A stretch of 64,000 bases of DNA, taken from Triglochin maritima (lineage: Eukaryota; Streptophyta; Magnoliopsida; Alismatales; Juncaginaceae). The DNA lies in NCBI GenBank assembly GCA_963682175.1, contig OY821793.1, positions 26,309,493 through 26,373,492 on the forward strand, given 5' to 3'. Every line of letters starts with the position of its first letter. The first letter of the stretch is position 1. Position numbers and translations under genes: made by a program. Positions 13,411-26,400 of this stretch are shown here, one piece after another. A model generated the notes under the pieces. The model was not told where the DNA came from. It made no database searches and saw only the letters and a program-made list of their open reading frames with translations.

Positions 13411-16400
13411 TTCAGAGCAAACGCCCAAGTATTCGGGGTCGCGCCTCCTCCAAGAAGACGTAGCTCCCTACCAGCCACGCCCCCACATCATCAGCATTCT
13501 TCATCTCATCGCGCCTCGCCCTACATACATCTAAATCGGGCATTATAAGAGGAGTTACCCATCCACTCCTCCTCACTATGTGTTCGGGTGCCCAAATATA
13601 GACTAAGACTCACCTAAGGTCCACTCAGGCCATTGCTTGGGACAAACTATGCGGCAGCTTCCACTTTGCCCGCGGGCAACACCCATGGACTTCCAAACGC
13701 GTTTTGGAAGCGAATGGGGTAGGCAACAACCGTGGGAACCCAAGCATGGGCACGAGCAACGTCCCAAAGAACTTTCCCCACGAGAAACCCCCATTCCCTT
13801 CCGGACGCGTTGGGAAGTGCACGGGAAGGCAACAACCTTGGGCAACCGAGCACGTCGAAGAGCAACTACCACAGGCACCTTGGTCTTTGCCCACGAGCAA
13901 CCTCCATTTCACCTACAAGTGCGCTTTCACTTCCAAACGTTTTTTGGAAGTGAATGCCGCAGGCCACTGCCGCGAGCACACACTAGGCCCTAGCGTGGCG
14001 CTGACATGCCAACTATGACAACACTAAGCTAGTGTCCATCGCCCGACCGCCAAATCACTCCGAGATGGGTGCGCCTTGTAGATAACGCGGATGGATATGT
14101 GGGGTCCTAAGTTCCATAAACCGTGGTTGGGCCGCCTAAAGACCACTTAGAAACTAGGTGTGGGGCTGGCCACATGCCACGCGTGGAGCTGGCCAAAGGC
14201 CACTCCGTCGCCACCCTGCAGGCCAACACCAAATCGGCTGCGTCTCGAGCATCCGACCTCCAAATCGAGCGTTCTAAATTGCATTACATAGAAAATTCAT
14301 CCATCTATCTGTCCCTAAAATTTCAGAGCAAACGCCCAAGTATTCGGGGTCTCGCCTCCTCCAAGAAGACGTAGCTCCCTACCAGCCACGCCCCCACATC
14401 ATCAGCATTCTTCATCTCATCGCGCCTCGCCCTACATACATCTAAATCGGGCATTATAAGAGGAGTTACCCATCCACTCCTCCTCACTATGTGTTCGGGT
14501 GCCCAAATATAGACTAAGGCTCACCTAAGGTCCACTCAGGCCATTGCTTGGGACAAACGATGCGGCAGATTCCACTTTGCCCGCGGGCAACACCCATGGA
14601 CTTCCAAATGCGTTTTGGAAGCGAATGGGGTAGGCAACAACCGTGGGAACCCAAGCATGGGCACGAGCAACGTCCCAAAGAACTTTCCCCACGAGAAACC
14701 CCCATTCCCTTCCGGACGCGTTGGGAAGTGCACGGGAAGGCAACAACCTTGGGCAACCGAGCACGTCGAAGAGCAACGTCCACAGGCACCTTGGTCTTTG
14801 CCCACGAGCAACCCCCATTTCACCTACAAGTGCGCTTTCACTGCCAAACGTGTTTTGGAAGCGAATGCCGCAGGCCACTGCCGCGAGCACACACTAGGCC
14901 CTAGCGTGGCGCTGACATGCCAACTATGACAACACTAAGCTAGTGTCCATCGCCCGACCGCCAAATCACTCCGAGATGGGTGCGCCTCGTAGATAACGCG
15001 GATGGATATGTGGGGTCCTAAGTTCCATAAACCGTGGTTGGGCCGCCTAAAGACCACTTAGAAACTAGGTGTGGGGCTGGCCACATGCCACGCGTGGAGC
15101 TGGCCAAAGGCCACTCCGTCGCCACCCTGCAGGCCAACACCAAATCGGCTGCGCCTCGAGCATCCGACCTCCAAATCGAGCGTTCTAAATTGCATTTTAT
15201 AGACAATTCATCCCTCTATCTGTCCGTAAAATTTCAGAGCAAACGCCCAAGTATTCGGGGTCTCGCCTCCTCCAAGAAGACGTAGCTCCCTACCAGCCAC
15301 GCCCCCACATCATCAGCATTCTTCATCTCATCGCGCCTCGCCCTACATACATCTAAATCGGGCATTCTAAGAGGAGTTACCCATCCACTCCTCCTCACTA
15401 TGTGTTCGGGTTCCCAAATATAGACTAAGGCTCACCTAAGGTCCACTCAGGCCATTGCTTGGGACAAACGATGCGGCAGCTTCCACTTTGCCCGCGGGTA
15501 ACACCCATGGACTTCCAAACGCGTTTTGGAAGCGAATGGGGTAGGCAACAACCGTGGGAACCCAAGCATGGGCACGAGCAACGTCCCAAAGAACTTTCCC
15601 CACGAGAAACCCCCATTCCCTTCCGGACGCGTTGGGAAGTGCACGGGAAGGCAACAACCTTGGGCAACCGAGCACGTCGAAGAGCAACGTCCACAGGCAC
15701 CTTGGTCTTTGCCCACGAGCAACCCCCATTTCACCTACAAGTGCGCTTTCACTTCCAAACATGTTTTGGAAGCGAATGCCGCAGGCCACTGCCGCGAGCA
15801 CACACTAGGCCCTAGCATGGCGCTGACATGCCAACTATGACAACACTAGGCTAGTGTCCATCGCCCTACCGCCAAATCACTCCGAGATGGGTGCGCCTCG
15901 TAGATAACGCGGATGGATATGTGGGGTCCTAAGTTCCATAAACCGTGGTTGGGCCGCCTAAAGACCACTTAGAAACTAGGTGTGGGGCAGGCCACATGCC
16001 ACGCGTGGAGCTGGCCAAAGGCCACTCCGTCGCCACCCTGCAGGCCAACACCAAATCGGATGCGCCTCGAGCATCCGACCTCCAAATCGAGCGTTCTAAC
16101 TTGCATTACGTAGACAATTCATCCCTCTATCTGTCCCTAAAATTTCAGAGCAAACGCCCAAGTATTCTGGGTCTCGCCTCCTCCAAGAAGACGTAGCTCC
16201 CTACCAGCCATGCCCCCACATCATCAGCATTCTTCATCTCATCGCGCCTCGCCCTACATACATATAAATCGGGCATTCTAAGAGGAGTTACCCATCCACT
16301 CCTCCTCACTATGTGTTCGGGTGCCCAAATATAGACTAAGACTCACCTAAGGTCCACTCAGGCCATTGCTTGGGACAAACGATGCGGCAGCTTCCACTTT

Positions 16401-17220
16401 GCCCGCGGGCAACACCCATGGACTTCCAAACGCGTTTTGGAAGCGAATGGGGTAGGCAACAACCGTGGGAACCCAAGCATGGGCACGAGCAACGTCCCAA
16501 AGAACTTTCCCCACGAGAAACCCCCATTCCCTTCCGGACGCGTTGGGAAGTGCACGGGAAGGCAACAACCTTGGGCAACCGAGCACGTCGAAGAGCAACT
16601 ACCACAGGCACCTTGGTCTTTGCCCACGAGCAACCCCCATTTCACCTACAAGTGCGCTTTCACTTCCAAACGTGTTTTGGAAGTGAATGCCGTAGGCCAC
16701 TGCCGCGAGCACACACTAGGCCCTAGCGTGGCGCTGACATGCCAACTATGACAACACTAAGCTAGTGTCCATCGCCCGACCGCCAAATCACTCCGAGATG
16801 GGTGCGCCTCGTAGATAATGCGGATGGATATGTGGGGTCCTAAGTTCCATAAACCGTGGTTGGGCCGCCTAAAGACCACTTAGAAACTAGGTGTGGGGCT
16901 GGCCACATGCCACGCGTGGAGCTGGCCAAAGGCCACTCCGTCGCCACCCTGCAGGCCAACACCAAATCGGCTGCGCCTCGAGCATCCGACCTCCAAATCG
17001 AGCGTTCTAAATTGCATTACATAGACAATTCATCCCTCTATCTGTCCCTAAAATTTCAGAGCAAACGCCCAAGTATTCGGGGTCTCGCCTCCTCCAAGAC
17101 GACGTAGCTCCCTACCAGCCACACCCCCACATCATCAGCATTCTTCATCTCATCACGCCTCGCCCTACATACATCTAAATCGGGCATTCTAAGAGGAGTT
17201 ACCCATCCACTCCTCCTCAC

Positions 17221-17232
17221 TATGTGAGCAAC
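17221..17232. other. Out-of-register junction, first copy
   Basis: CTATGTG joins directly to AGCAACGTCC. In a full monomer 278 bp separate these points, running from TTCGGGTGCCC to GTCGAAG. At most one base (G) of shared sequence is seen at the join. The left end of the repeated segment corresponds to 15683, inside the sub-repeat zone. Confidence 0.9.
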
Positions 17233-18764
17233 GTCCACAGGCACCTTGGTCTTTGCCCACGAGCAACCCCCATTTCACCTACAAGTGCGCTTTCACTTCC
17301 AAACGTGTTTTGGAAGCGAATGCCGCAGGCCACTGCCGCGAGCACACACTAGGCCCTAGCATGGCGCTGACATGCCAACTATGACAACACTAGGCTAGTG
17401 TCCATCGCCCTACCGCCAAATCACTCCGAGATGGGTGCGCCTCGTAGATAACGCGGATGGATATGTGGGGTCCTAAGTTCCATAAACCGTGGTTGGGCCG
17501 CCTAAAGACCACTTAGAAACTAGGTGTGGGGCAGGCCACATGCCACGCGTGGAGCTGGCCAAAGGCCACTCCATCGCCACCCTGCAGGCCAACACCAAAT
17601 CGGATGCGCCTCGAGCATCCGACCTCCAAATGGAGCGTTCTAACTTGCATTACGTAGACAATTCATCCCTCTATCTGTCCCTAAAATTTCAGAGCAAACG
17701 CCCAAGTATTCTGGGTCTCGCCTCCTCCAAGAAGACGTAGCTCCCTACCAGCCACGCCCCCACATCATCAGCATTCTTCATCTCATCGCGCCTCGCCCTA
17801 CATACATCTAAATCGGGCATTCTAAGAGGAGTTACCCATCCACTCCTCCTCACTATGTGTTCGGGTGCCCAAATATAGACTAAGACTCACCTAAGGTCCA
17901 CTCAGGCCATTGCTTGGGACAAACGATGCGCCAGCTTCCACTTTGCCCGCGGGCAACACCCATGGACTTCCAAACGCGTTTTGGAAGCGAATGGGGTAGG
18001 CAACAACCGTGGGAACCCAAGCATGGGCACGAGCAATGTCCCAAAGAACTTTCCCCACGAGAAACCCCCATTCCCTTCCGGACGCGTTGGGAAGTGCACG
18101 GGAAGGCAACAACCTTGGGCAACCGAGCACGTCGAAGAGCAACTACCACAGGCACCTTGGTCTTTGCCCACGAGCAACCCCCATTTCACCTACAAGTGCG
18201 CTTTCACTTCCAAACGTGTTTTGGAAGTGAATGCCGCAGGCCACTGCCGCGAGCACACACTAGGCCCTAGCGTGGCGCTGACATGCCAACTATGACAACA
18301 CTAAGCTAGTGTCCATCGCCCGACCGCCAAATCACTCCGAGATGGGTGCGCCTCGTAGATAACGCGGATCGATATGTGGGGTCCTAAGTTCCATAAACCG
18401 TGGTTGGGCCGCCTAAAGACCACTTAGAAACTAGGTGTGGGGCTGGCCACATGCCACGCGTGGAGCTGGCCAAAGGCCACTCCGTCGCCACCCTGCAGGC
18501 CAACACCAAATCGGCTGCGCCTCGAGCATCCGACCTCCAAATCAAGCGTTCTAAATTGCATTACATAGACAATTCATCCCTCTATCTGTCCCTAAAATTT
18601 CAGAGCAAACGCCCAAGTATTCGGGGTCTCGCCTCCTGTAAGAAGACGTAGCTCCCTACCAGCCACGCCCCCACATCATCAGCATTCTTCATCTCATCGC
18701 GCCTCGCCCTACATACATCTAAATCGGGCATTCTAAGAGGAGTTACCCATCCACTCCTCCTCAC

Positions 18765-18776
18765 TATGTGAGCAAC
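18765..18776. other. Out-of-register junction, second copy
   Basis: The same CTATGTG to AGCAACG join lies exactly 1544 bp after the first one. The identical breakpoint shows that this junction was copied, not formed again. Confidence 0.9.
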
Positions 18777-21700
18777 GTCCACAGGCACCTTGGTCTTTGC
18801 CCACGAGCAACCCCCATTTCACCTACAAGTGCGCTTTCACTTCCAAACGTGTTTTGGAAGCGAATGCCGCAGGCCACTGCCGCGAGCACACACTAGGCCC
18901 TAGCATGGCGCTGACATGCCAACTATGACAACACTAGGCTAGTGTCCATCGCCCTACCGCCAAATCACTCCGAGATGGGTGCGCCTCGTAGATAACGCGG
19001 ATGGATATGTGGGGTCCTAAGTTCCATAAACCGTGGTTGGGCCGCCTAAAGACCACTTAGAAACTAGGTGTGGGGCAGGCCACATGCCACGCGTGGAGCT
19101 GGCCAAAGGCTACTCCATCGCCACCCTGCAGGCCAACACCAAATCGGATGCGCCTCGAGCATCCGACCTCCAAATCGAGCGTTCTAACTTGCATTACGTA
19201 GACAATTCATCCCTCTATCTGTGCCTAAAATTTCAGAGCAAACGCCCAAGTATTCTGGGTCTCGCCTCCTCCAAGAAGACGTAGCTCCCTACCAGCCACG
19301 CCCCCACATCATCAGCATTCTTCATCTCATCGCGCCTCGCCCTACATACATCTAAATCGGGCATTCTAAGAGGAGTTACCCATCCACTCCTCCTCACTAT
19401 GTGTTCGGGTGCCCAAATATAGACTAAGACTCACCTAAGGTCCACTCAGGCCATTGCTTGGGACAAACGATGCGGCAGCTTCCACTTTGCCCGCGGGCAA
19501 CACCCATGGACTTCCAAACGCGTTTTGGAAGCGAATGGGGTAGGCAACAACCGTGGGAACCGAAGCATGGGCACGAGAAACGTCCCAAAGAACTTTCCCC
19601 ACGAGAAACCCCCATTCCCTTCCGGACGCGTTGGGAAGTGCACTGGAAGGCAACAACCTTGGGCAACCGAGCACGTCGAAGAGCAACGTCCACAGGCACC
19701 TTGGTCTTTGCCCACGAGCAACCTCCATTTCACCTACAAGTGCGCTTTCACTTCCAAACGTGTTTTAGAAGCGAATGCCACAGGCCACTGCCGCGAGCAC
19801 ACACTAGGCCCTAGCGTGGCGCTGACATGCCAACTATGACAACACTAGGCTAGTGTCCATCGCCCGACCCCCAAATCACTCCGAGATGGGTGCACCTCGT
19901 AGATAACGCGGATGGATATGTGGGGTCCTAAGTTCCATAAACCGTTGTTGGGCCGCCTAAAGACAAATTAGAAACTAGGTGTGGGGCTGGCCACATGCCA
20001 CGCGTGGAGCTGGCCAAAGGCCACTCCCTCGCCACCCTGCAGGCCAACATCAAAGCGGCTGCGCCTCAAGCATCCGACCTCCAAATCGAGTGTTCTAACT
20101 TGCATCACGTAGACAATTCCTCCCTCTATCTGCCCCTAAAATTTCAGAGCAAACGCCCAAGAATTCGGGGTCGCGCCTCCTCCACGAAGACGCAGCTCCC
20201 TACCAGCCACGCCCCCACATCATCAGCATTCTTCATCTCATCGCGCCTCGCCCTACATACATCTAAATCGGGCATTCTAAGAGGAGTTACCCATCCACTC
20301 CTCCTCACTATGAGCTCGGGTGCCCAAATATAGACTAAGGCTCACCTAAGGTCCACTCAGGCCATTGCTTGGGACAAACGATGCGGCAGCTTCCACTTTG
20401 CCCGCGGGCAACACCCATGGACTTCCAAACGTGTTTTGGAAGCGAATGGGGTAGGCAACAACCGTGGGAACCCAAGCATGGGCACGAGCAACGTCCAAAA
20501 GAACTTTCCCCACGAGAAACCCCCATTCCCTTCGGACGCGTTGGGAAGTGCACTGGAAGGCAACAACCTTGGGCAACCGAGCACGTCGAAGAGCAACGTC
20601 CACAGGCACCTTGGTCTTTGCCCACGAGCAACCTCCATTTCACCTACAAGTGCGCTTTCACTTCCAAACGTGTTTTGGAAGTGAATGCCGCAGGCCACTG
20701 CCGCGAGCACACACTAGGCCCTAGCGTGGCGCTGACATGCCAACTATGACAACACTAGGCTAGTGTCCATCGCCCGACCGCCAAATCACTCCGAGATGGG
20801 TGCGCCTCGTAGATAACGCGGATGGATATGTGGGGTCCTAAGTTCCATAAACCGTGGTTGGGCCGCCTAAAGACCACTTAGAAACTAGGTGTGGGGCTGG
20901 CCACATGCCACGCGTGGAGCTGGCCAAAGGCCACTCCGTCGCCACCCTGCAGGCCCACACCAAATCGGCTGCGCCTCGAGCATCCGACCTCCAAATGAAG
21001 CGTTCTAACTTGCATCACGTAGAAAATTCCTCTCTCTATCTGCCCCTAAAATTTCAGAGCAAACACCCAAGTATTTGGGGTCGCGCCTCCTCCACGAAAA
21101 ACGCAGCTCCCTACCAGCCACGCCCCCACATCATCAGCATTCTTCATCTCATCGCGCCTCGCCCTACATACATCTAAATCGGGCATTCTAAGAGGAGTTA
21201 CCCATCCACTCCTCCTCACTATGAACTCGGGTGCCCAAATATAGACTAAGGCTCACCTAAGGTCCACTCAGGCCATTGCTTGGGACAAACGATGCGGCTG
21301 CTTCCACTTTGCCCGCGGGCAACACCCATGGACTTCCAAACGTGTTTTGGAAGCGAATGGGGTAGGCAACAACCGTGGGAACCCAAGCATGGGCACGAGC
21401 AACGTCCAAAAGAACTTTCCCCACGAGAAACCCCCATTCCCTTCCGGACGCGTTGGGAAGTGCACTGGAAGGCAACAACCTTGGGCAACCGAGCACGTCG
21501 AAGAGCAACGTCCACAGGCACCTTGGTCTTTGCCCACGAGCAACCTCCATTTCACCTACAAGTGCACTTTCACTTCCAAACGTGTTTTGGAAGCGAATGC
21601 CGCAGGCCACTACCGCGAGCACACACTAGGCCCTAGCGTTGCGCTGACACGCCAACTATGACAACACTAGGCTAGTGTCCATCGCCCGACCGCCAAATCA

Positions 21701-23469
21701 CTCCGAGATGGGTGCGCCTCGTAGATAACGCGGATGGATATGTGGGGTCCTAAGTTCCATAAACCGTGGTTGGGCCACCTGAAGACCACTTAGAAACTAG
21801 GTGTGGGGCTGGCCACATGCCACGCGTGGAGCTGGCCAAAGGCCACACCGTCGCCACCCTGCAGGCCAACACCAAATCGGCTGCGCCTCGAGCATCCGAC
21901 CACCAAATCAAGCGTTCTAACTTGCATCACGTAGACAATTCATCCCTCTATCTGCCCCTAAAATATCAGAGCAAACGCCCTAGTATTCGGGGTCGCGCCT
22001 CCTCCAAGAAGACGCAGCTCCCTACCAGCCACGCCCCCACATCATCAGCATTCTTCATCTCATCGCGCCTTGCCCTACATACATCTAAATCGGCCATTCT
22101 AAGAGGAGTTACCCATCCACTCCTTCTCACTATGTGCTCGGGTGCCCAAATATAGACTAAGGCTCACCGAAGGTCCACTCAGGCCATTGGTTGGGACAAA
22201 CGATGCGGCAACTTCCACTTTGCCCGCTGGCAACACCCATGGACTTCCAAACGCGTTTTGGAAGCGAATGGGGTAGGCAACAACCGTGGGAACCCAAGCA
22301 TGGGCACGAGCAACGTCCCAAAGAACTTTCCCCACGAGAAACCCCCATTCCCTTCCTGACGCGTTCGGAAGTGCACTGGAAGGCAACAACCTTGGGCAAC
22401 CGAGCACGTCGAAAAGCAACGTCCACAGGCACCTTGGTCTTTGCCCACGAGCAACCCCCATTTCACCTACAAGTGCACTTTCACTTCCAAACGTGTTTTG
22501 GAAGCGAATGCCGCAGGCCACTGCCGCGAGCACACACTAGGCCCTAGCGTTGCGCTGACACGCCAACTATGACAACACTAGGCTAGTGTCCATCGCCCGA
22601 CCGCCAAATCACTCCGAGATGGGTGCGCCTCGTAGATAACGCGGATGGATATGTGGGGTCCTAAGTTCCATAAACCGTGGTTGGGCCACCTGAAGACCAC
22701 TTAGAAACTAGGTGTGGGGCTGGCCACATGCCACGCGTGGAGCTGGCCAAAGGCCACACCGTCGCCACCCTGCAGGCCAACACCAAATCGGCTGCGCCTC
22801 GAGGATCCGACCACCAAATCGAGCGTTCTAACTTTCATCACGTAGACAATTCATCCCTCTATCTGCCCGTAAAATATCAGAGCAAACGCCCTAGTATTCG
22901 GGGTCGCGCCTCCTCCAAGAAGACGCAGCTCCCTACCAGCCACGCCCCCACATCATCAGCATTCTTCATCTCATCGCGCCTCGCCCTACATACATCTAAA
23001 TCGGCCATTCTAAGAGGAGTTACCCATCCACTCCTCCTCACTATGTGCTCGGGTGCCCAAATATAGACTAAGGCTCACCTAAGGTCCACTCAGGCCATTG
23101 GTTGGGACAAACGATGCGGCAACTTCCACTTTGCCCGCTGGCAACACCCATGGACTTCCAAACGCGTTTTGGAAGCGAATGGGGTAGGCAACAACCGTGG
23201 GAACCCAAGCATGGGCACGAGCAACGTCCCAAAGAACTTTCCCCATGAGAAACCCCCATTCCCTTCCTGACGCGTTCGGAAGTGCACTGGAAGGCAACAA
23301 CCTTGGGCAACCGAGCACGTCGAAAAGCAACGTCCACAGGCACCTTGGTCTTTGCCCACGAGCAACCCCCATTTCACCTACAAGTGCGCTTTCATTTCCA
23401 AACGTGTTTTGGAAGCGAATGCCGCAGGCCACTGCCGCGAGCACACACTAGGTCCTAGCGTGGCGCTGA

Positions 23470-26400
23470 CACGCCAACTATGACAACACTAGGCTAGTGT
23501 CCATCGCCCGACCGCCAAATCACTCCGAGATGGGTGCGCCTCGTAGATAACGCGGATGGATATGTGGGGTCCTAAGTTCCATAAACCGTGGTAGGGCCGC
23601 CCAAAGACCACTTAGAAACTAGGTGTGGGGCTGGCCACATGCCACGCGTGGAGCTGGCCAAAGGCCACTCCGTCGCCACCCTGCAGGCCAACACCAAATC
23701 GGCTCCACCTGGAGCATCCGACCTACAAATCGAGCGTTCTAACTTGCATCACGTAGACCATTCATCCCTCTATCTGCCCCTAAAATTTCATAGCAAACGC
23801 CCAAGTATTCGGGGTCGCGCCTCCTCCAAGAAGACGCAGCTCCCTACCAGCCACGCCCCCACATCATCAGCATTCTTCATCTCATCGCGCCTCGCCCTAC
23901 ATACATCTAAATCGGGCATTCTAAGAGGAGTTACCCATCCACTCCTCCTCACTATGTGCTCGGGTGCCCAAATATAGACTAAGGCTCACCTAAGGTCCAC
24001 TCAGGCCATTGCTTGGGACAAAAGATGCGGCAGCTTCCACTTTGCCCGCGGGCAACACCCATGGACTTCCAAACGCGTTTTGGAAGCGAATGGGGTAGGC
24101 AACAACTGTGGGAACCCAAGCATGGGCACGAGCAACGTCCCAAAGAACTTTCCCCACGAGAAACCCCCATTCCCTTCCGGACGCGTTCGGAAGTGCACTG
24201 GAAGGCAACAACCTTGGGCAACCGAGCACGTCGAAGAGCAACGTCCACAGGCACCTTGGTCTTTGCCCACGAGCAACCCCCATTTCACCTACAAGTGCGC
24301 TTTCACTTCCAAACGTGTTTTGGAAGCGAATGCCGCAGGCCACTGCCGCGAGCACACACTAGGCCCTAGCGTGGCGCTGACATGCCAACTATGACAACAC
24401 TAGGCTAGTGTCCATCGCCCGACCGCCAAATCACTCCGAGATGGGTGCGCCTCGTAGATAACGCGGATGGATATGTGGGGTCCTAAGTTCCATAAACCGT
24501 GGTTGGGCCGCCTAAAGACAACTTAGAAACTAGGTGTGGGGCTGGCCACATGCCACGCGTGGAGCTGGCCAAAGGCCACTCCGTCGCCACCCTGCAGGCC
24601 AACACCAAATCGGCTGTGCCTCGAGTACCCGACCTCCAAATGGAGCGTTCTAACTTGCATCACGTAGACCATTCATCCCTCTATCGGCCCCTACAATTTC
24701 AGAGCAAACGCCCAAGTATTCGGGGTCGTGCCTCCTCCAAGAAGACGCAGCTCCCTACCAGCCATGCCCCCACATCATCAGCATTCTTCATCTCATCGCG
24801 CCTCGCCCTACATACATCTAAATCGGGCATTCTAAGAGGAGTTACCCATCCACTCCTCCTCACTATGTGCTCGGGTGCCCAAATATAGACTAAGGCTCAC
24901 CTAAGGTCCACTCAGGCCATTGCTTGGGACAAAAGATGCGGCAGCTTCCACTTTGCCCGCGGGCAACACCCATGGACTTCCAAACGCGTTTTGGAAGCGA
25001 ATGGGGTAGGCAACAACCGTGGGAACCCAAGCATGGGCACGAGCAACGTCCTAAAGAACTTTCCCCACGAGAAACCCCCATTCCCCTCCGGACGCGTTCG
25101 GAAGTGCAATGGAAGGCAACAACCTTGGGCAACCGAGCACGTCGAAGAGCAACGTCCACAGGCACCTTGGTCTTTGCCCACGAGCAACCCCCATTTCACC
25201 TACAAGTGCACTTTCACTTCCAAACGTGTTTTGGAAGCGAATGCCGCAGGCCACTGCCGCGAGCACACACTAGGCCCTAGCGTGGCGCTGACACGCCAAC
25301 TATGACAAAACTAGGCTAGTGTCCATCGCCCGACCGCCAAATCACTCCGAGATGGGTGCGCCTCGTAGATAACGCGGATGGATATGTGGGGTCCTAAGTT
25401 CCATAAACCGTGGTAGGGCCGCCCAAAGACCACTTAGAAACTAGGTGTGGGGCTGGCCACATGCCACGCGTGGAGCTGGCCAAAGGCCACTCCGTCGCCA
25501 CCCTGCAGGCCAACACCAAATCGGCTCCACCTGGAGCATCCGACCTACAAATCGAGCGTTCTAACTTGCATCACGTAGACCATTCATCCCTCTATCTGCC
25601 CCTAAAATTTCATAGCAAACGCCCAAGTATTCGGGGTCGCGCCTCCTCCAAGAAGACGCAGCTCCCTACCAGCCACGCCCCCACATCATCAGCATTCTTC
25701 ATCTCATCGCGCCTCGCCCTACATACATCTAAATCGGGCATTCTAAGAGGAGTTACCCATCCACTCCTCCTCACTATGTGCTCGGGTGCCCAAATATAGA
25801 CTAAGGCTCACCTAAGGTCCACTCAGGCCATTGCTTGGGACAAAAGATGCGGCAGCTTCCACTTTGCCCGCGGGCAACACCCATGGACTTCCAAACGCGT
25901 TTTGGAAGCGAATGGGGTAGGCAACAACTGTGGGAACCCAAGCATGGGCACGAGCAACGTCCCAAAGAACTTTCCCCACGAGAAACCCCCATTCCCTTCC
26001 GGACGCGTTCGGAAGTGCACTGGAAGGCAACAACCTTGGGCAACCGAGCACGTCGAAGAGCAACGTCCACAGGCACCTTGGTCTTTGCCCACGAGCAACC
26101 CCCATTTCACCTACAAGTGCGCTTTCACTTCCAAACGTGTTTTGGAAGCGAATGCCGCAGGCCACTGCCGCGAGCACACACAAGGCCCTAGCGTGGCGCT
26201 GACATGCCAACTATGACAACACTAGGCTAGTGTCCATCGCCCGACTGCCAAATCACTCCGAGATGGGTGCGCCTCGTAGATAACGCGGATGGATATGTGG
26301 GGTCCTAAGTTCCATAAACCGTGGTTGGGCCGCCTAAAGACAACTTAGAAACTAGGTGTGGGGCTGGCCACATGCCACGCGTGGAGCTGGCCAAAGGCCA

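Larger units (their letters stand above)
15683..19500. repeat. Irregular 1544-bp higher-order repeat (911 + 633)
   Basis: Segments 15683-17226 and 17227-18770 are copies of each other, and similarity continues from 18771 to about 19.5 kb. Shared private marks include GGGGCAGGCC (15985, 17531, 19075), CTAGCATGGCG, CGCCCTACCGCC and ATCGGATGCGCC. The two short intervals (16856-17488 and 18400-19032, 633 bp each) result from the junction between successive copies and are not two separate deletions. Confidence 0.85.
9720..19640. repeat. Subfamily block SF2
   Basis: Marked by CTATGTGTTCGGG in place of CTATGTGCTCGGG (about 9935 to 19400), by GACGCGTTGGGAAG from about 11.08 kb on, and by GACTAAGACTCACC in many copies. 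It holds a dimeric higher-order repeat and the only two short intervals of the window. The markers do not all begin and end at the same point: GCGTTGGGAAG continues to about 21.45 kb into SF3, so the block edge is a patchwork. Confidence 0.75.

Noticed and set aside
16856..19032. Two independent 278-bp deletions
   Set aside because: Both junctions are identical to the base and lie exactly 1544 bp apart within segments that share private variants, so a single event that was later copied fits better.
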